NCBI GenBank assembly: GCA_946480015.1
Contig: CAMLIL010000131.1
Span: forward strand, 1 to 12,836
Reading direction: 5' to 3'
Length of the DNA: 12,836 nt
Source: an uncultured Oxalobacteraceae bacterium
Lineage (GTDB): Bacteria; Pseudomonadota; Gammaproteobacteria; Burkholderiales; Burkholderiaceae
The position numbers and the translations under genes are program-made. The notes beneath the pieces are model-generated. The model was not told the DNA's origin, searched no databases, and saw only the letters and a list, made by a program, of their open reading frames with translations. Positions 1 to 6,275 of this stretch are shown here, one piece after another; position 1 is the stretch's first letter, and each line of letters starts with the position of its first letter.

Positions 1-863
1 ATATCCGCCTGGCGGCGCTGTCGGTGCAGGCCTTGCGCAACGGCGGCCTGCCGCATTTCGGCGCGCAGCGCCTGGCTGTGATCGATGTGCCGCTGGCGGC
101 CCATGTGGTGCCGGGTACGCTCGACGCCAATAACGGCCGCGCGGTACTGGCCACGCTCGACCTGGCCCTCGAAGGCGTCCGGGCCGGCTGGTTCCAGGCC
201 ATCGTCACCGCACCGCTGCAAAAGAGCACCATCAACGATGCCGGCGTGGCCTTCTCGGGCCACACCGAATACCTGGCCGAGAAAACCGCCACGCCGCAAG
301 TGGTGATGATGCTGGCCGGCGGCGAGCCTGCGCTGCGGGTTGCGCTGGCCACCACCCACTTGCCGCTGCGCGCGGTGGCCGATGCCATCGACGCGCCTTT
401 GCTGGCGCGCGTGCTCGACATCATCGACCATGACCTCAAGCGCAAGTTCGGTATCGCCGCGCCGCGCATCCTGGTCACGGGCTTGAATCCCCATGCCGGC
501 GAAAACGGCTACCTGGGACGCGAGGAAATCGACGTCATCGAGCCGGCCCTGGCGGCCGCGCGCGCACGCGGCATCGACGCGCGCGGACCGTATCCGGCCG
601 ACACCCTGTTCCAGCCCAAGTATCTGCAGGACGCCGACTGCGTGCTGGCCATGTACCACGACCAGGGCCTGCCGGTGCTCAAGCACGCCACTTTTGGGCG
701 CGGCGTGAACATCACGCTGGGGCTGCCGCTGATCCGCACGTCGGTCGATCACGGCACCGCGCTCGACCTGGCCGCGCAAGGCCTCGGCCACGCCGACTGC
801 TCCAGCATGGAGCAAGCCATCCACAGCGCGCTGCGGATGGTGAACACCTCCAAGACCTCCTGA
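1..863 (+). CDS. pdxA: 4-hydroxythreonine-4-phosphate dehydrogenase PdxA, 5'-truncated by the window
   Basis: NAD-dependent oxidation of 4-phosphohydroxy-L-threonine in the DXP-dependent pathway to pyridoxal 5'-phosphate, acting in the cytoplasm. The frame is open from base 3, giving 286 visible residues. The E. coli enzyme has about 329, so roughly 40 N-terminal residues lie outside the window; the GTG at 24 is internal, not the start. Family signatures are present in order: [22 protein letters not shown] and MYHDQG. In the known family the His of the last three motifs bind the divalent metal, and all three are kept here. The TGA is followed 7 bases later by rsmA, so the two are probably one operon; lptD-surA-pdxA-rsmA is a common order in Burkholderiales, so surA may lie to the left. 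Identification is secure. Confidence 0.97.
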   Translation, partial: IRLAALSVQALRNGGLPHFGAQRLAVIDVPLAAHVVPGTLDANNGRAVLATLDLALEGVRAGWFQAIVTAPLQKSTINDAGVAFSGHTEYLAEKTATPQVVMMLAGGEPALRVALATTHLPLRAVADAIDAPLLARVLDIIDHDLKRKFGIAAPRILVTGLNPHAGENGYLGREEIDVIEPALAAARARGIDARGPYPADTLFQPKYLQDADCVLAMYHDQGLPVLKHATFGRGVNITLGLPLIRTSVDHGTALDLAAQGLGHADCSSMEQAIHSALRMVNTSKTS

Positions 864-870
864 AAGCCTC

Positions 871-1644
871 ATGAAACACGTAGCCCGCAAACGCTTCGGC
901 CAGAATTTTCTGACCGATAAATACGTCCTCGACCAGATCATCGACGCCATCGGCCCCCAGGCCGGGCAAACCATGGTCGAGATCGGGCCCGGGCTGGCGG
1001 CCATGACGGCGCTGCTGCTGCACCACCTGCCGCACATGCATGTGGTGGAGCTGGACCGCGACCTGGTCACGCGGCTGGAACAGCGCTTCCCGAAGGACAA
1101 GCTGACGGTCCATTCGGGCGACGCGCTCAAGTTCGATTTCGGCGCCATCCCGGTGGCCGCAGGCGGCAAGCTGCGGGTGGTGGGCAACCTGCCCTACAAC
1201 ATCTCCAGCCCGCTGCTGTTTCACCTGGCCGAATTCGCCCACCTGGTCGAGGACCAGCACTTCATGCTGCAAAAGGAAGTGGTCGAGCGCATGGTCGCCG
1301 CGCCGGGCAGCAAAGCCTACGGGCGCCTGTCGGTGATGCTGCAGTGGCGCTACGACATGGCGCTGCTGTTCGTGGTGCCGCCCAGTGCCTTCGACCCGCC
1401 GCCGCAGGTCGATTCGGCCATCGTGCGCATGGTGCCGACCGCGCGCCCGCTGGCCTGCGACGGCGCCCGTCTGGAGGCGGTGGTGCTGAAAGCCTTCTCG
1501 CAGCGCCGCAAGGTGATCCGCAACTGCGTGGCCGGCATGTTTACCGAGGCGCAGCTGGTCGAAGCGGGCATCGATCCGGGCATGCGGCCCGAGACCGTCA
1601 GCCTGGAACAATACGTGGCGCTGGCCAACCTGAAGGGCAGTTAG
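871..1644 (+). CDS. rsmA: 16S rRNA (adenine1518-N6/adenine1519-N6)-dimethyltransferase RsmA (KsgA)
   Basis: SAM-dependent enzyme that dimethylates two adjacent adenines in the 3'-terminal helix of 16S rRNA, a late quality-control step of 30S assembly. It has 257 residues, close to the usual 260-275. Visible motifs: N-terminal RKRFGQNFL (residues 6-14), the SAM-binding VEIGPG (36-41), acidic VELDRD (58-63), and the catalytic NLPY motif at 106-109, diagnostic of adenine-N6 dimethylases. The ATG follows the pdxA stop by 7 bases with only a weak GAAAG ribosome site, which suggests translational coupling. The glycine-rich loop reads GPGLAAMT where many homologues have GPGLGALT; I regard this as a harmless variation. 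No terminator is visible after the stop. Confidence 0.97.
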   Translation: MKHVARKRFGQNFLTDKYVLDQIIDAIGPQAGQTMVEIGPGLAAMTALLLHHLPHMHVVELDRDLVTRLEQRFPKDKLTVHSGDALKFDFGAIPVAAGGKLRVVGNLPYNISSPLLFHLAEFAHLVEDQHFMLQKEVVERMVAAPGSKAYGRLSVMLQWRYDMALLFVVPPSAFDPPPQVDSAIVRMVPTARPLACDGARLEAVVLKAFSQRRKVIRNCVAGMFTEAQLVEAGIDPGMRPETVSLEQYVALANLKGS

Positions 1645-1673
1645 CTTTTCATCAAGCCGTCACATTTGATTTC

Positions 1674-1679
1674 TACAAT
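1674..1679 (+). promoter_or_regulatory. Possible -10 box for the PhoX-like gene
   Basis: TACAAT matches the sigma70 -10 consensus at five of six positions and sits in a short AT-rich gap between rsmA and the PhoX-like gene, 42 bases before the ATG. No convincing -35 hexamer lies 16-18 bases upstream and there is no extended -10 TG, so this is a weak call. I saw no Pho-box-like direct repeats nearby. Confidence 0.25.
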
Positions 1680-1721
1680 TCGCGGGTCGCACCGACCAAC
1701 CCTCCCGCACTGGAAATCACG

Positions 1722-3671
1722 ATGGCTCAACCGATCCAACACGCACGCCGCAAGGCGCTTAAACTGCTCACGGGCGCACCGCTGCTGCCGCTGGGCGCTT
1801 CCTTCAGCATCGGCTCGCTGCTGAGCGCTTGCGGCGGCGACAGCGCCGCGCCTGCGCCGCAGTACCTGTCCACCAGCTTTGCGGCCAGCGCCGCGCCGAG
1901 CCTGTCCAATCCGGCCGCGATGGCCACCACCACGGTCACTTCGCAGCTGATGGTGAACTTCAGCGACAACTCGCAAAAAGCCTACAAGCTGGCCTACCAG
2001 CCGTTCTTCATTACCGGCGACATGGTCGACGACGGCAAGGGCGGCAAGATGCTGGCAGGCGGCTACTACGACATCAACAACCAGCCCATCATCGACCGCT
2101 CGCTGGCCGGCAAGGAGCGCCAGTTCTTTTCCGACGCGCCCGACGGTACCTCGCTGATCAATCTGCCCAACCCGAGCGTCACCGGGCTGAAAGGCAAGGC
2201 CGCGTTCGCGGTGGTGCAGTTCGAGTACACCACCCGCAACCAGGTTGCCGCCAGCATGTACGGCCTGCTGCCCTCGCCCATCGCGATCCTGACCCTGGAC
2301 CAGGACCAGGGCACCGGCAAGCTGTCGCTGGTGAAGTACCACAACGTCGATACCGCGCCGGCGCACGGCCTGTGGATCACCTGCGGCGCCAGCCGGTCGC
2401 CGTGGAATACCCACCTGTCGAGCGAAGAGTACGAGCCGGATGCGTTCAGCGCCGCCAGCAACGCGCAGTTCAAGGCCTTCAGCAAGAACCTGTTCGGCAG
2501 CGAGACCGCCGCCAATCCCTATCACTACGGCCACCTGCCGGAAGTGACGGTGAACCCGGACGGCACCGGCAGCATCAAGAAGCACTACTGCCTGGGCCGC
2601 ATCTCGCACGAGCTGATCCAGGTCATGCCGGACAGCCGCACCGTACTGATGGGCGACGACTACACCAACGGCGGCCTGTTCGTGTTCGTGGCCGACAAGG
2701 AGAAGGACCTGTCGGCCGGCACGCTGTACGTCGCCAAACTCGGCGCCGGCTTTTCGCTCGACCCGGCCGCCGCCGGCGCGCCGCTGTCGTGGATCAAGCT
2801 GGGACACGCCACCAGCGCCGAGATCGAGGCGCTGGCCGATACGGTCAAGCCGGCCGATATTTTCGCCGTCAGCAGCGCCGATCCGCTCGACGCCACCTAT
2901 ACCAAGGTCTACCTGGACGGCAAGGCCAGCTGGATCAGGCTCAAGCCGGGCATGGAGAAAGCCGCCGCCTTCCTCGAGACGCACCGCTATGCCAATGTGG
3001 TCGGCGCCAGCATGGGCTTCACCAAACTGGAAGGCACCACGGTCAATATCAAGGACAAGACCGCCTACTCGGCGCTGCAGAACATTCAGGGCTCGATGGT
3101 GCGCAACAACGCGGCCTGGCGCGAGTCGGTCAACATCACGGTCGACAAGGCGCTGGCGGCCGGCGGCGTGCTGGCGCATACGCTCTCTGGAGGCCTGACG
3201 GATACCGCCGGCGGCGCCATCGACAGCGCCTGGATGCCGGCCCGGACCCGCATGCTGCTGGTGGGCGAAGACCTGGCCGCGGCCGACGCGCTCGGCAACC
3301 TGGCCAATCCGGACAAGATCGCCAACCCCGACAACCTGAAGTTTTCGGAAAAGATGCGCACCCTGTTCATTGGCGAAGACAGCGGCACGCACGTCAACAA
3401 TATGCTGTGGGCATACAACATCGATACCAAGGCCCTGACCCGGCTGGCGACCATGCCGGCCGGTGCCGAGGCGACCGGGCTGGACGTGGTGGATGATCTG
3501 AACGGCTGGACTTACATCATGAGCAACTTCCAGCACGCGGGCGACTGGTCCGCGCTGCACAGCAAGGTGCAGGCCACGCTCGATCCGCTGATCCGCGCCA
3601 ATTACAAGGATGGTTTCGGGGCGGCGGTGGGTTATTTCACCGCCGAGGCATCGAGCGTCAAGATGAGCTGA
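1722..3671 (+). CDS. PhoX/DUF839 family secreted protein with Tat-type signal and lipobox
   Basis: A 649-residue protein of the PhoX-like (DUF839) beta-propeller family, whose characterised members are periplasmic Ca/Fe-dependent alkaline phosphatases; many others have no known substrate. I chose the ATG at 1722, although the frame is open further upstream within rsmA, because the signal peptide starts there: twin arginine at residues 9-10 (ARRKALKLL), a hydrophobic stretch, then a lipobox LSAC with Cys37 followed by GGD. It is thus probably a Tat-exported lipoprotein. PhoX-like landmarks: AHGLWITCGAS with a following SSEEYEPD near 230-240, GRISHE at 292-297, GDDYTNGGLFVF soon after, GTLYVAKL, then GEDSGTH at 551-557 with NNMLW and PAGAEATG, and SNFQHAGD near the end. 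A weak GGAAA precedes the start. It is monocistronic and converges on the minus-strand sRNA pair. Phosphatase activity is not proven by sequence. Confidence 0.85.
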   Translation: MAQPIQHARRKALKLLTGAPLLPLGASFSIGSLLSACGGDSAAPAPQYLSTSFAASAAPSLSNPAAMATTTVTSQLMVNFSDNSQKAYKLAYQPFFITGDMVDDGKGGKMLAGGYYDINNQPIIDRSLAGKERQFFSDAPDGTSLINLPNPSVTGLKGKAAFAVVQFEYTTRNQVAASMYGLLPSPIAILTLDQDQGTGKLSLVKYHNVDTAPAHGLWITCGASRSPWNTHLSSEEYEPDAFSAASNAQFKAFSKNLFGSETAANPYHYGHLPEVTVNPDGTGSIKKHYCLGRISHELIQVMPDSRTVLMGDDYTNGGLFVFVADKEKDLSAGTLYVAKLGAGFSLDPAAAGAPLSWIKLGHATSAEIEALADTVKPADIFAVSSADPLDATYTKVYLDGKASWIRLKPGMEKAAAFLETHRYANVVGASMGFTKLEGTTVNIKDKTAYSALQNIQGSMVRNNAAWRESVNITVDKALAAGGVLAHTLSGGLTDTAGGAIDSAWMPARTRMLLVGEDLAAADALGNLANPDKIANPDNLKFSEKMRTLFIGEDSGTHVNNMLWAYNIDTKALTRLATMPAGAEATGLDVVDDLNGWTYIMSNFQHAGDWSALHSKVQATLDPLIRANYKDGFGAAVGYFTAEASSVKMS

Positions 3672-3677
3672 TTGGAC

Positions 3678-3704
3678 AAAAAAAAGGCCCGCGCTTGGCG
3701 GGCC
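3678..3704 (-). terminator. Intrinsic terminator of sRNA copy A
   Basis: Perfect 7-bp stem GGCCCGC/GCGGGCC (3686-3692 with 3698-3704) around a 5-base loop, directly followed on the minus strand by eight T (A-run at 3678-3685). On the plus strand the same hairpin is followed by AAATCC with no T-run. It therefore terminates minus-strand transcription and would serve the PhoX-like mRNA only poorly, although it starts 15 bases after that gene's stop. Confidence 0.85.
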
Positions 3705-3739
3705 AAATCCAATTCCTTCTGAGGAGAGTTGGAGGAGAC
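3678..3739 (-). ncRNA. Putative small RNA, copy A (anti-Shine-Dalgarno sibling sRNA)
   Basis: Predicted transcript of about 62 nt on the minus strand, from a G about 7 bases after a CATAAT box to the end of a U-run. The 5' end reads GTCTCCTCCAACTCTCCT, identical over 18 bases in copy B. CUCCUCC is complementary to a GGAGGAG ribosome-binding site, and a second CUCUCCU follows. After an unpaired A/G/U-rich middle comes a perfect 7-bp GC stem and eight U residues. This is the layout of a trans-acting sRNA that blocks ribosome binding, with a free 5' seed and a 3' terminator able to bind Hfq. It may belong to the betaproteobacterial anti-SD 'toxic small RNA' group I recall from Rfam, unverified. 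It lies just beyond the stop of the convergent PhoX-like gene. Confidence 0.65.
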
Positions 3740-3745
3740 AGGTGC

Positions 3746-3775
3746 ATTATGCTGCGACACAGCATATAAGGCCAA
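3746..3775 (-). promoter_or_regulatory. Sigma70-like promoter of sRNA copy A
   Basis: On the minus strand, TTGGCC (3770-3775, four of six matches to TTGACA) and CATAAT (3746-3751, five of six matches to TATAAT) are separated by 18 bases; predicted +1 near 3739. Directly upstream is the very AT-rich stretch 3776-3806, which could act as an UP element. The -10 box and most of the spacer are conserved with copy B; the -35 is not. Confidence 0.5.
3749..3765. promoter_or_regulatory. Dyad symmetry in the sRNA A promoter spacer (possible operator)
   Basis: ATGCTG-CGACA-CAGCAT: perfect 6-bp arms around a 5-base centre, overlapping the -10 box and filling the spacer of the sRNA promoter. The same dyad with one centre change occurs in copy B. 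Being upstream of the predicted +1 it should not be in the RNA, so a DNA-binding site is more likely than an RNA hairpin. The binding protein is unknown. Confidence 0.45.
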
Positions 3776-3826
3776 TTTATATTTTAAATAAGTGTTATTA
3801 ATAAAATGGATAAGGCGTAGCGGGAT

Positions 3827-3852
3827 AAAAAAAAGCCCGCACGTGGCGGGCT
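3827..3852 (-). terminator. Intrinsic terminator of sRNA copy B
   Basis: Perfect 7-bp stem AGCCCGC/GCGGGCT (3834-3840 with 3846-3852), loop ACGTG, then T residues on the minus strand from the A-run 3827-3834 (one A is shared with the stem). No T-run follows on the plus strand, so its direction is minus. Confidence 0.85.
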
Positions 3853-3889
3853 TAAATCCAAATCCATTTTCAGGAGAGTTGGAGGAGAC
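3827..3889 (-). ncRNA. Putative small RNA, copy B (anti-Shine-Dalgarno sibling sRNA)
   Basis: Predicted transcript of about 63 nt on the minus strand, from a G near 3889 to the T-run at 3827-3834. Its first 18 bases equal those of copy A, including the CUCCUCC anti-Shine-Dalgarno core. The middle (GAAAATGGATTTGGATTT) differs from copy A but keeps TTGGATTT. The terminator stem differs in its outer pair (A-T in place of G-C) and in its loop, yet the pairing is intact, so these are compensated changes supporting a real RNA structure. It is transcribed towards copy A and lies 78 bases after the stop of the upstream lipoprotein gene on the same strand, with no strong terminator between, so read-through from that operon is also possible. 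Confidence 0.65.
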
Positions 3890-3895
3890 GGGTTC

Positions 3896-3924
3896 ATTAT
3901 GCTGCGGCACAGCATATCAATCAA
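3896..3924 (-). promoter_or_regulatory. Sigma70-like promoter of sRNA copy B
   Basis: On the minus strand TTGATT (3919-3924, four of six) and CATAAT (3896-3901, five of six) have the optimal 17-base spacing; predicted +1 near 3889. The upstream flank 3925-3938 is AT-rich. This is the better matched of the two sRNA promoters. Confidence 0.55.
3899..3915. promoter_or_regulatory. Dyad symmetry in the sRNA B promoter spacer (possible operator)
   Basis: ATGCTG-CGGCA-CAGCAT, the second copy of the 6-bp-arm dyad, in the same position relative to the CATAAT box as in copy A. The arms are identical in both copies; only one centre base differs. A shared regulator of both sRNAs is a reasonable inference. 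Confidence 0.45.
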
Positions 3925-3966
3925 ATTTATCTTTATGATACCGATCATCACCCTCCGGGATATCTC

Positions 3967-4572
3967 TTAAACGCAAGCCACCGTCACAGTATCTGTGATG
4001 TCATCGTCGCCCATCACGCCCACGCCGTTGCTGACGGTACAGGTTTTGCCATCGGTCGGCTGGGTCAGCACGGTGATGCCGTAGCTGTTGCCGTATGGCA
4101 CGCCGAACGAGGTGGTGGTCGTGGCGTCCGTCGCGGTGACGGTTGCGGTGCCGCTCGAGCCGTTGGTCAGGACCAGCCCGGTTGGCGCCCCAGTCACGGT
4201 CACCACCACGGATTTGACGATCAGCGAGCAGACAATCGGGATGTCGATGCTGGCCAGGCGCCCGGCGGTGTCGGACGGTCTGGCCAGCGTGCCATAGGAG
4301 CAAGTCTGGTGGGCCGGCAGCGAGCCGAACCCGACGTTATAGGCCTCGCCGTAATCGATCTGCTTGGGAAAGCTGTAGTTGATGACGGTGGCGGCCGTGG
4401 CGCCAGCGGCGGGAGACACCGCCAGGGTCTCGCCACCGTTAATCAGGGTCAGGCCGGGATACTGCAGGCCGGTGACCGTTCCACCGACAGTGAACTTGGC
4501 TTTGCCGCCGCAGCCGGCCAGGCCCAGCGCAAGCGCCAGCAGCAGGGCCGGGCGGGTAATGAATGACTTCAT
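3967..4572 (-). CDS. Secreted two-domain lipoprotein (paralogue 1), function unknown
   Basis: 201 residues, starting at the ATG at 4572 because a GGAG ribosome site lies 8-12 bases upstream and a lipoprotein signal peptide follows directly; the open frame upstream is rich in Arg/His and not credible. Signal: MKSFITRP, a Leu/Ala-rich core, lipobox LAGC with Cys21, then GGK, with no Asp at +2, so outer-membrane sorting is expected. The mature part has two repeats of about 80-90 residues. The first runs from VGGTVTGLQYPGLTL with a Cys pair 91/115; the second from VTVTGAPTGLVLTNG with Cys178/200. The GTVTGL-x-GL-L-x-N-GG start and the VLTQPT-x-TCTVSNG-GV end are typical of repeats seen in many proteobacterial surface proteins. 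No catalytic motif is seen. It is second gene of an operon with its paralogue, 20 bases downstream. Confidence 0.8.
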   Translation of the reverse strand: MKSFITRPALLLALALGLAGCGGKAKFTVGGTVTGLQYPGLTLINGGETLAVSPAAGATAATVINYSFPKQIDYGEAYNVGFGSLPAHQTCSYGTLARPSDTAGRLASIDIPIVCSLIVKSVVVTVTGAPTGLVLTNGSSGTATVTATDATTTTSFGVPYGNSYGITVLTQPTDGKTCTVSNGVGVMGDDDITDTVTVACV

Positions 4573-4592
4573 GGCTTCTCCAGAAAAGTTGT

Positions 4593-5216
4593 CTAAGCAG
4601 GCTGGCAGGTGACGATCACGCCGCCGTAGCCTTTGGCCATGACGCCGGTGCCGTTGGCGACGGTGCAAGTTTGATTGGTGGGTTGCTGCAGCACGGTCAC
4701 GCCGAACGGTTCGCCCTGGCCGACCGCGCCGACCGTGATGTTGCCGGCGCTATCCCGGGTGGCAAAGGTGAAACTGACCGGGCCGTTGCCCGGAGCCACC
4801 TTGACCTGCTCGCCGCCATTATTGAGGATCAGCCCAGTGCCGGTCAGGCCATTGACCGTGCCCGACAATTCCTGCGGGATGTTGGAGCAGTTGAACTGGA
4901 TATTGGTGATGCTGTAGGCGCCGGTCTTGCCTTTGTTGTACAGGCCGCTGCAGGTGGTGCCTTCCGGCGGTGTGGCCTCCACATCGAAACTCTCGTCGTT
5001 GCCGACCAGGTCGGGAAAAGCGAAGGGGATGCCCGTCCCGGTCGAATTACCGTCTATCGTCAGTGGCGTGCCGTTATTGTTCTTAAGAATCAGGCCCGGT
5101 TTGGTCAGGCCGTACACGACGCCGCCGAGCTGAAGATTGTTGTGGTCGCCGCCGCACGCGGCCAGGCTCAGTGCGCATGCGAGCGCGGCGCCCGAGCGCA
5201 AAAACAGGTTTTTCAT
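4593..5216 (-). CDS. Secreted two-domain lipoprotein (paralogue 2), function unknown
   Basis: 207 residues. Start ATG at 5216 has GGAG 8-11 bases upstream. Signal peptide MKNLFLRSG plus an Ala/Leu core ends in lipobox LAAC, Cys21, followed by GGD. Domain 1 (about 28-111) begins LQLGGVVYGLTKPGLIL and carries Cys89/Cys110; domain 2 (about 117-205) begins LSGTVNGLTGTGLIL and carries Cys184/Cys204 within TCTVANGTGV and VTC. The spacing suggests one disulfide per domain, consistent with an exported protein (inference). It is clearly paralogous to the next gene in domain order, Cys pattern and signal, so one gene probably arose by duplication. Beta-sandwich folds are likely from the alternating Gly/Thr/Val pattern; ligand or partner unknown. 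It is first gene of the operon; promoter unclear, with only a TAAAAT-like box near 5286-5291 on the minus strand. Confidence 0.8.
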   Translation of the reverse strand: MKNLFLRSGAALACALSLAACGGDHNNLQLGGVVYGLTKPGLILKNNNGTPLTIDGNSTGTGIPFAFPDLVGNDESFDVEATPPEGTTCSGLYNKGKTGAYSITNIQFNCSNIPQELSGTVNGLTGTGLILNNGGEQVKVAPGNGPVSFTFATRDSAGNITVGAVGQGEPFGVTVLQQPTNQTCTVANGTGVMAKGYGGVIVTCQPA

Positions 5217-5362
5217 ACTTTCTCCAAAACGGGATGGTGGGCAAGGCTGACGCCGGCGCCCGAGACGCGCAGAATGGCCGTCATTTTAGTGCATTTGGCA
5301 ACCCCACGGACGATTGCGCTTGTATCAGCGTGTAATCGGCGCCACCCTGAGCGCTGCCGAGA

Positions 5363-5391
5363 TTGATTTTCCCGATCCGCGTAGTTATGCT
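5363..5391 (+). promoter_or_regulatory. Possible promoter for the HAD phosphatase gene
   Basis: TTGATT (5363-5368) and TATGCT (5386-5391), each four of six consensus matches, are separated by exactly 17 bases. This would give a leader of about 70 bases. The rest of the 252-base divergent gap 5217-5468 shows no other clear element. Confidence 0.3.
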
Positions 5392-5468
5392 GAAGCAACC
5401 GGTCGCGCCCTGCGGCAGCCCACTTCCCCTCGCGCTCCTTTTTCATTGCGTACTTCCCATTTAAAACG

Positions 5469-6188
5469 ATGACTATGACAACGACGCGCCGTGCCTGGCC
5501 CAAAGCGATCCTGTTCGATCTCGACGACACCCTGTGGCCGATCGAACCGGTCATCCGCCAGGCGGAACAGCGTTTGCACGAATGGCTCAGTAGCAATGCG
5601 CCGCGCGTGACCGAACGCTTTACCATCGATAACCTGCGCCAGGCGCGCCTGGCCCTGCTGGCCCAGCAGCCTGAATTCCAGTTCGACCTGGGCGCGCTGC
5701 GCCGCGCCGGGCTGCTCTCGGCCTTCGAGCAGGCCGGCGAGGACAGCGACAAGGTCGAGCAGGCCATGGTGCAGTTTTTCGCCGCCCGCAATGCCGTGAT
5801 TCCCTATGACGATGTGTTGCCGGGCCTGCTGCGCCTGAAAGGGCGCGTCCTGATCGGCTCGATTTCCAACGGCAACGCGGACTTGCAGGCAATCGGCCTG
5901 TCGCACCACTTCAAGGTATCGGTCGCTGCCCATCAGCTCGGCTGCGCCAAGCCGGACGCGGCCATTTTCCATGCCGCCTGCCAGCAGCTGGGCGTGGCGC
6001 CGCAAGACGCGGTGTATGTGGGCGACGACGTGCTGCTCGACGTGCGCGGCGCCCAGCAGGCCGGCTTGCGCGCCGTCTGGCTGAACCGGCACGCTAGCCA
6101 GGCCCATCTGGAACACCAGGTCGTGCCCGATGCCATCGTCGGCGATTTCGACGAATTGCTCGACTGGTTGAGCAAAGAACATGGGTAA
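5469..6188 (+). CDS. HAD-superfamily hydrolase, subfamily IA, YigB-like phosphatase
   Basis: 239 residues, matching the length of E. coli YigB (about 238), a phosphatase active on FMN and on the riboflavin precursor 5-amino-6-(5-phosphoribitylamino)uracil. All four HAD motifs are present: I, FDLDDTL with nucleophile Asp17 and acid/base Asp19; II, SISN with Ser133; III, Lys161 in CAKPD; IV, GDD at 185-187 followed by DVRGAQQAG. A helical cap lies between motifs I and II (about 25-115), as in subfamily IA. DDTLW with the long cap favours a YigB-like enzyme, but HAD substrates cannot be read from sequence. No clear Shine-Dalgarno precedes the ATG at 5469; ATG at 5475 (third codon) is an alternative start. 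hrcA follows after 87 bases, where a CATAAT (6235-6240) could be a separate -10 box. Confidence 0.85.
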   Translation: MTMTTTRRAWPKAILFDLDDTLWPIEPVIRQAEQRLHEWLSSNAPRVTERFTIDNLRQARLALLAQQPEFQFDLGALRRAGLLSAFEQAGEDSDKVEQAMVQFFAARNAVIPYDDVLPGLLRLKGRVLIGSISNGNADLQAIGLSHHFKVSVAAHQLGCAKPDAAIFHAACQQLGVAPQDAVYVGDDVLLDVRGAQQAGLRAVWLNRHASQAHLEHQVVPDAIVGDFDELLDWLSKEHG

Positions 6189-6275
6189 GTGACGCTCGGG
6201 CCGCGCCTTTATGCACGGCGTGCGCGCGAACGGGCATAATAAGCACATCCGCCTTTGCGTCTGGCTATCATCATC

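Larger units (their letters stand above)
3678..3917. repeat. Tandem direct repeat, two copies (3678-3767 and 3827-3917)
   Basis: Two roughly 90-bp units in the same orientation, separated by about 60 bp of AT-rich DNA (3768-3826). Shared blocks in plus-strand order: an eight-A run, a GC-rich hairpin (sequence differs but pairing is kept), AAATCCAA, AGGAGAGTTGGAGGAGAC, CATTATGCTGCG and CACAGCATAT. The middle between hairpin and AGGAG block is the most diverged. Conservation of promoter-like and terminator-like parts, rather than of a reading frame, points to duplicated RNA genes on the minus strand. No transposase or terminal inverted repeats surround the copies. Confidence 0.85.

Noticed and set aside
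1641..3560. Long minus-strand open frame opposite the PhoX-like gene
   Set aside because: Typical antisense frame of a GC-rich gene: rich in Arg, Gly, His and Val with no domain, while the plus-strand frame has a signal peptide and family motifs.
3808..3826. GGATAAGGCGTAGCGGGAT, resembling part of an enterobacterial REP element
   Set aside because: Single copy, not palindromic here, and not seen elsewhere in the window. Resemblance over a dozen bases is likely chance.
3632..3910. Minus-strand open frame of 92 codons covering both sRNA repeats, with an internal repeated peptide (QHN-x-PVSSNSP)
   Set aside because: The peptide repeat is only the translated DNA repeat. The conserved parts are a promoter, a C/U-rich 5' end and a U-tailed hairpin, there is no ribosome site, and the frame crosses two transcription terminators.
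3935..3948. Small dyad ATGAT-ACCG-ATCAT after the lipoprotein operon, as a terminator
   Set aside because: The 5-bp AT-rich stem is too weak and no T-run follows on the minus strand.
6189..6275. CIRCE operator upstream of hrcA
   Set aside because: I looked for TTAGCACTC-N9-GAGTGCTAA or close variants in the gap and found none.
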